From an uncultured Erysipelotrichaceae bacterium (lineage in GTDB: Bacteria; Bacillota_I; Bacilli_A; Erysipelotrichales; Erysipelotrichaceae), in assembly GCA_934725085.1 (NCBI GenBank), contig CAKVAL010000007.1:1-56373 (forward strand): a stretch of DNA of 56,373 bases. Reading direction: 5' to 3'. The notes under the pieces are model-generated. The model was given only the letters and a program-made list of their open reading frames with translations. It did not search any database and had not been told where the DNA came from. The translations under genes and the position numbers were made by a program. Each line of letters begins with the position of its first letter. The stretch's first letter is position 1. Below are positions 56,364 through 56,373 of this stretch, piece by piece.

Positions 56364-56373
56364 CTATTACCCC

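Overview
The window is about 56 kb of AT-rich DNA with short intergenic gaps, clear AGGAGG-type ribosome sites, T-tailed hairpin terminators and lipobox lipoproteins. The gene set (rsmG-noc-parA-parB, KtrAB, AdhE with a Rex-like box, LicT-type PTS control, ECF transporter, LtaS-like enzyme) points to a fermentative, low-GC Bacillota. A gut Erysipelotrichia-like anaerobe is my best guess, but I cannot name the species. No CRISPR array, rRNA or intact transposase is visible, and no stretch over about 300 bases lacks a gene or recognisable gene remnant.

Layout. 0.1-1.8 kb: an autoregulated MerR gene and a RelB/YafQ toxin-antitoxin pair. 2-10.6 kb: an orphan F420-ligase-family protein, a FucO-like alcohol dehydrogenase, the KtrB/KtrA potassium system, a lipoprotein, an XRE membrane regulator and AdhE with Rex-like and cre-like sites. 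10.7-17.5 kb: yitT, then the origin-proximal block rsmG-noc-parA-parB, continuing into telA, yfcE, a YuiD-like gene and a sigma factor. 17.5-22.3 kb (minus): a five-gene operon, EIIA - LicT-type antiterminator - EIIBC - eIF2B-like protein - PsuG, behind a candidate RAT/terminator. 22.3-27.4 kb: uppP, thioredoxin, Na/Pi symporter, TetR regulator, a lipoprotein and two small membrane proteins. 27.5-29.4 kb: an LtaS-like phosphotransferase whose 3' end overlaps a convergent tRNA-Leu(GAG).

29.4-35.1 kb looks like an accessory island. It holds a tnpV/DUF6809 remnant, then a divergent pair: a zinc-ribbon protein on one side and, on the other, a polytopic membrane protein ending in a LuxR helix-turn-helix followed by two lipoproteins. 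The zinc-ribbon protein and the last lipoprotein appear to be paralogues, one predicted cytosolic and one extracytoplasmic. Near-identical 18-bp sites in inverted orientation lie in the divergent promoter region. I consider this the best candidate for an undescribed system.

35.2-43.5 kb: two AAA ATPases of the DUF4143 and DUF234 types, each preceded by its own repeat array, a class I glutamine amidotransferase, an ECF transporter (A1-A2-T-S) with a methyltransferase, a truncated second copy of that methyltransferase, and an XRE regulator. 43.6-50.2 kb: a 41-residue RelB-like ORF, a GGDEF protein, a MATE exporter, a GPH-type symporter, a small unknown and a PMT-type glycosyltransferase. 50.3-54.3 kb: a metal block of ZIP transporter, Cys-rich membrane protein, zinc ABC transporter and a lipoprotein. 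54.4-56.3 kb: MarR-TauE and a LytTR protein whose 5' end is lost in hairpin repeats at the window edge.

Across the window several SD-less genes have a TATAAT-like box ending 6-7 nt before the start codon, which suggests leaderless transcripts.
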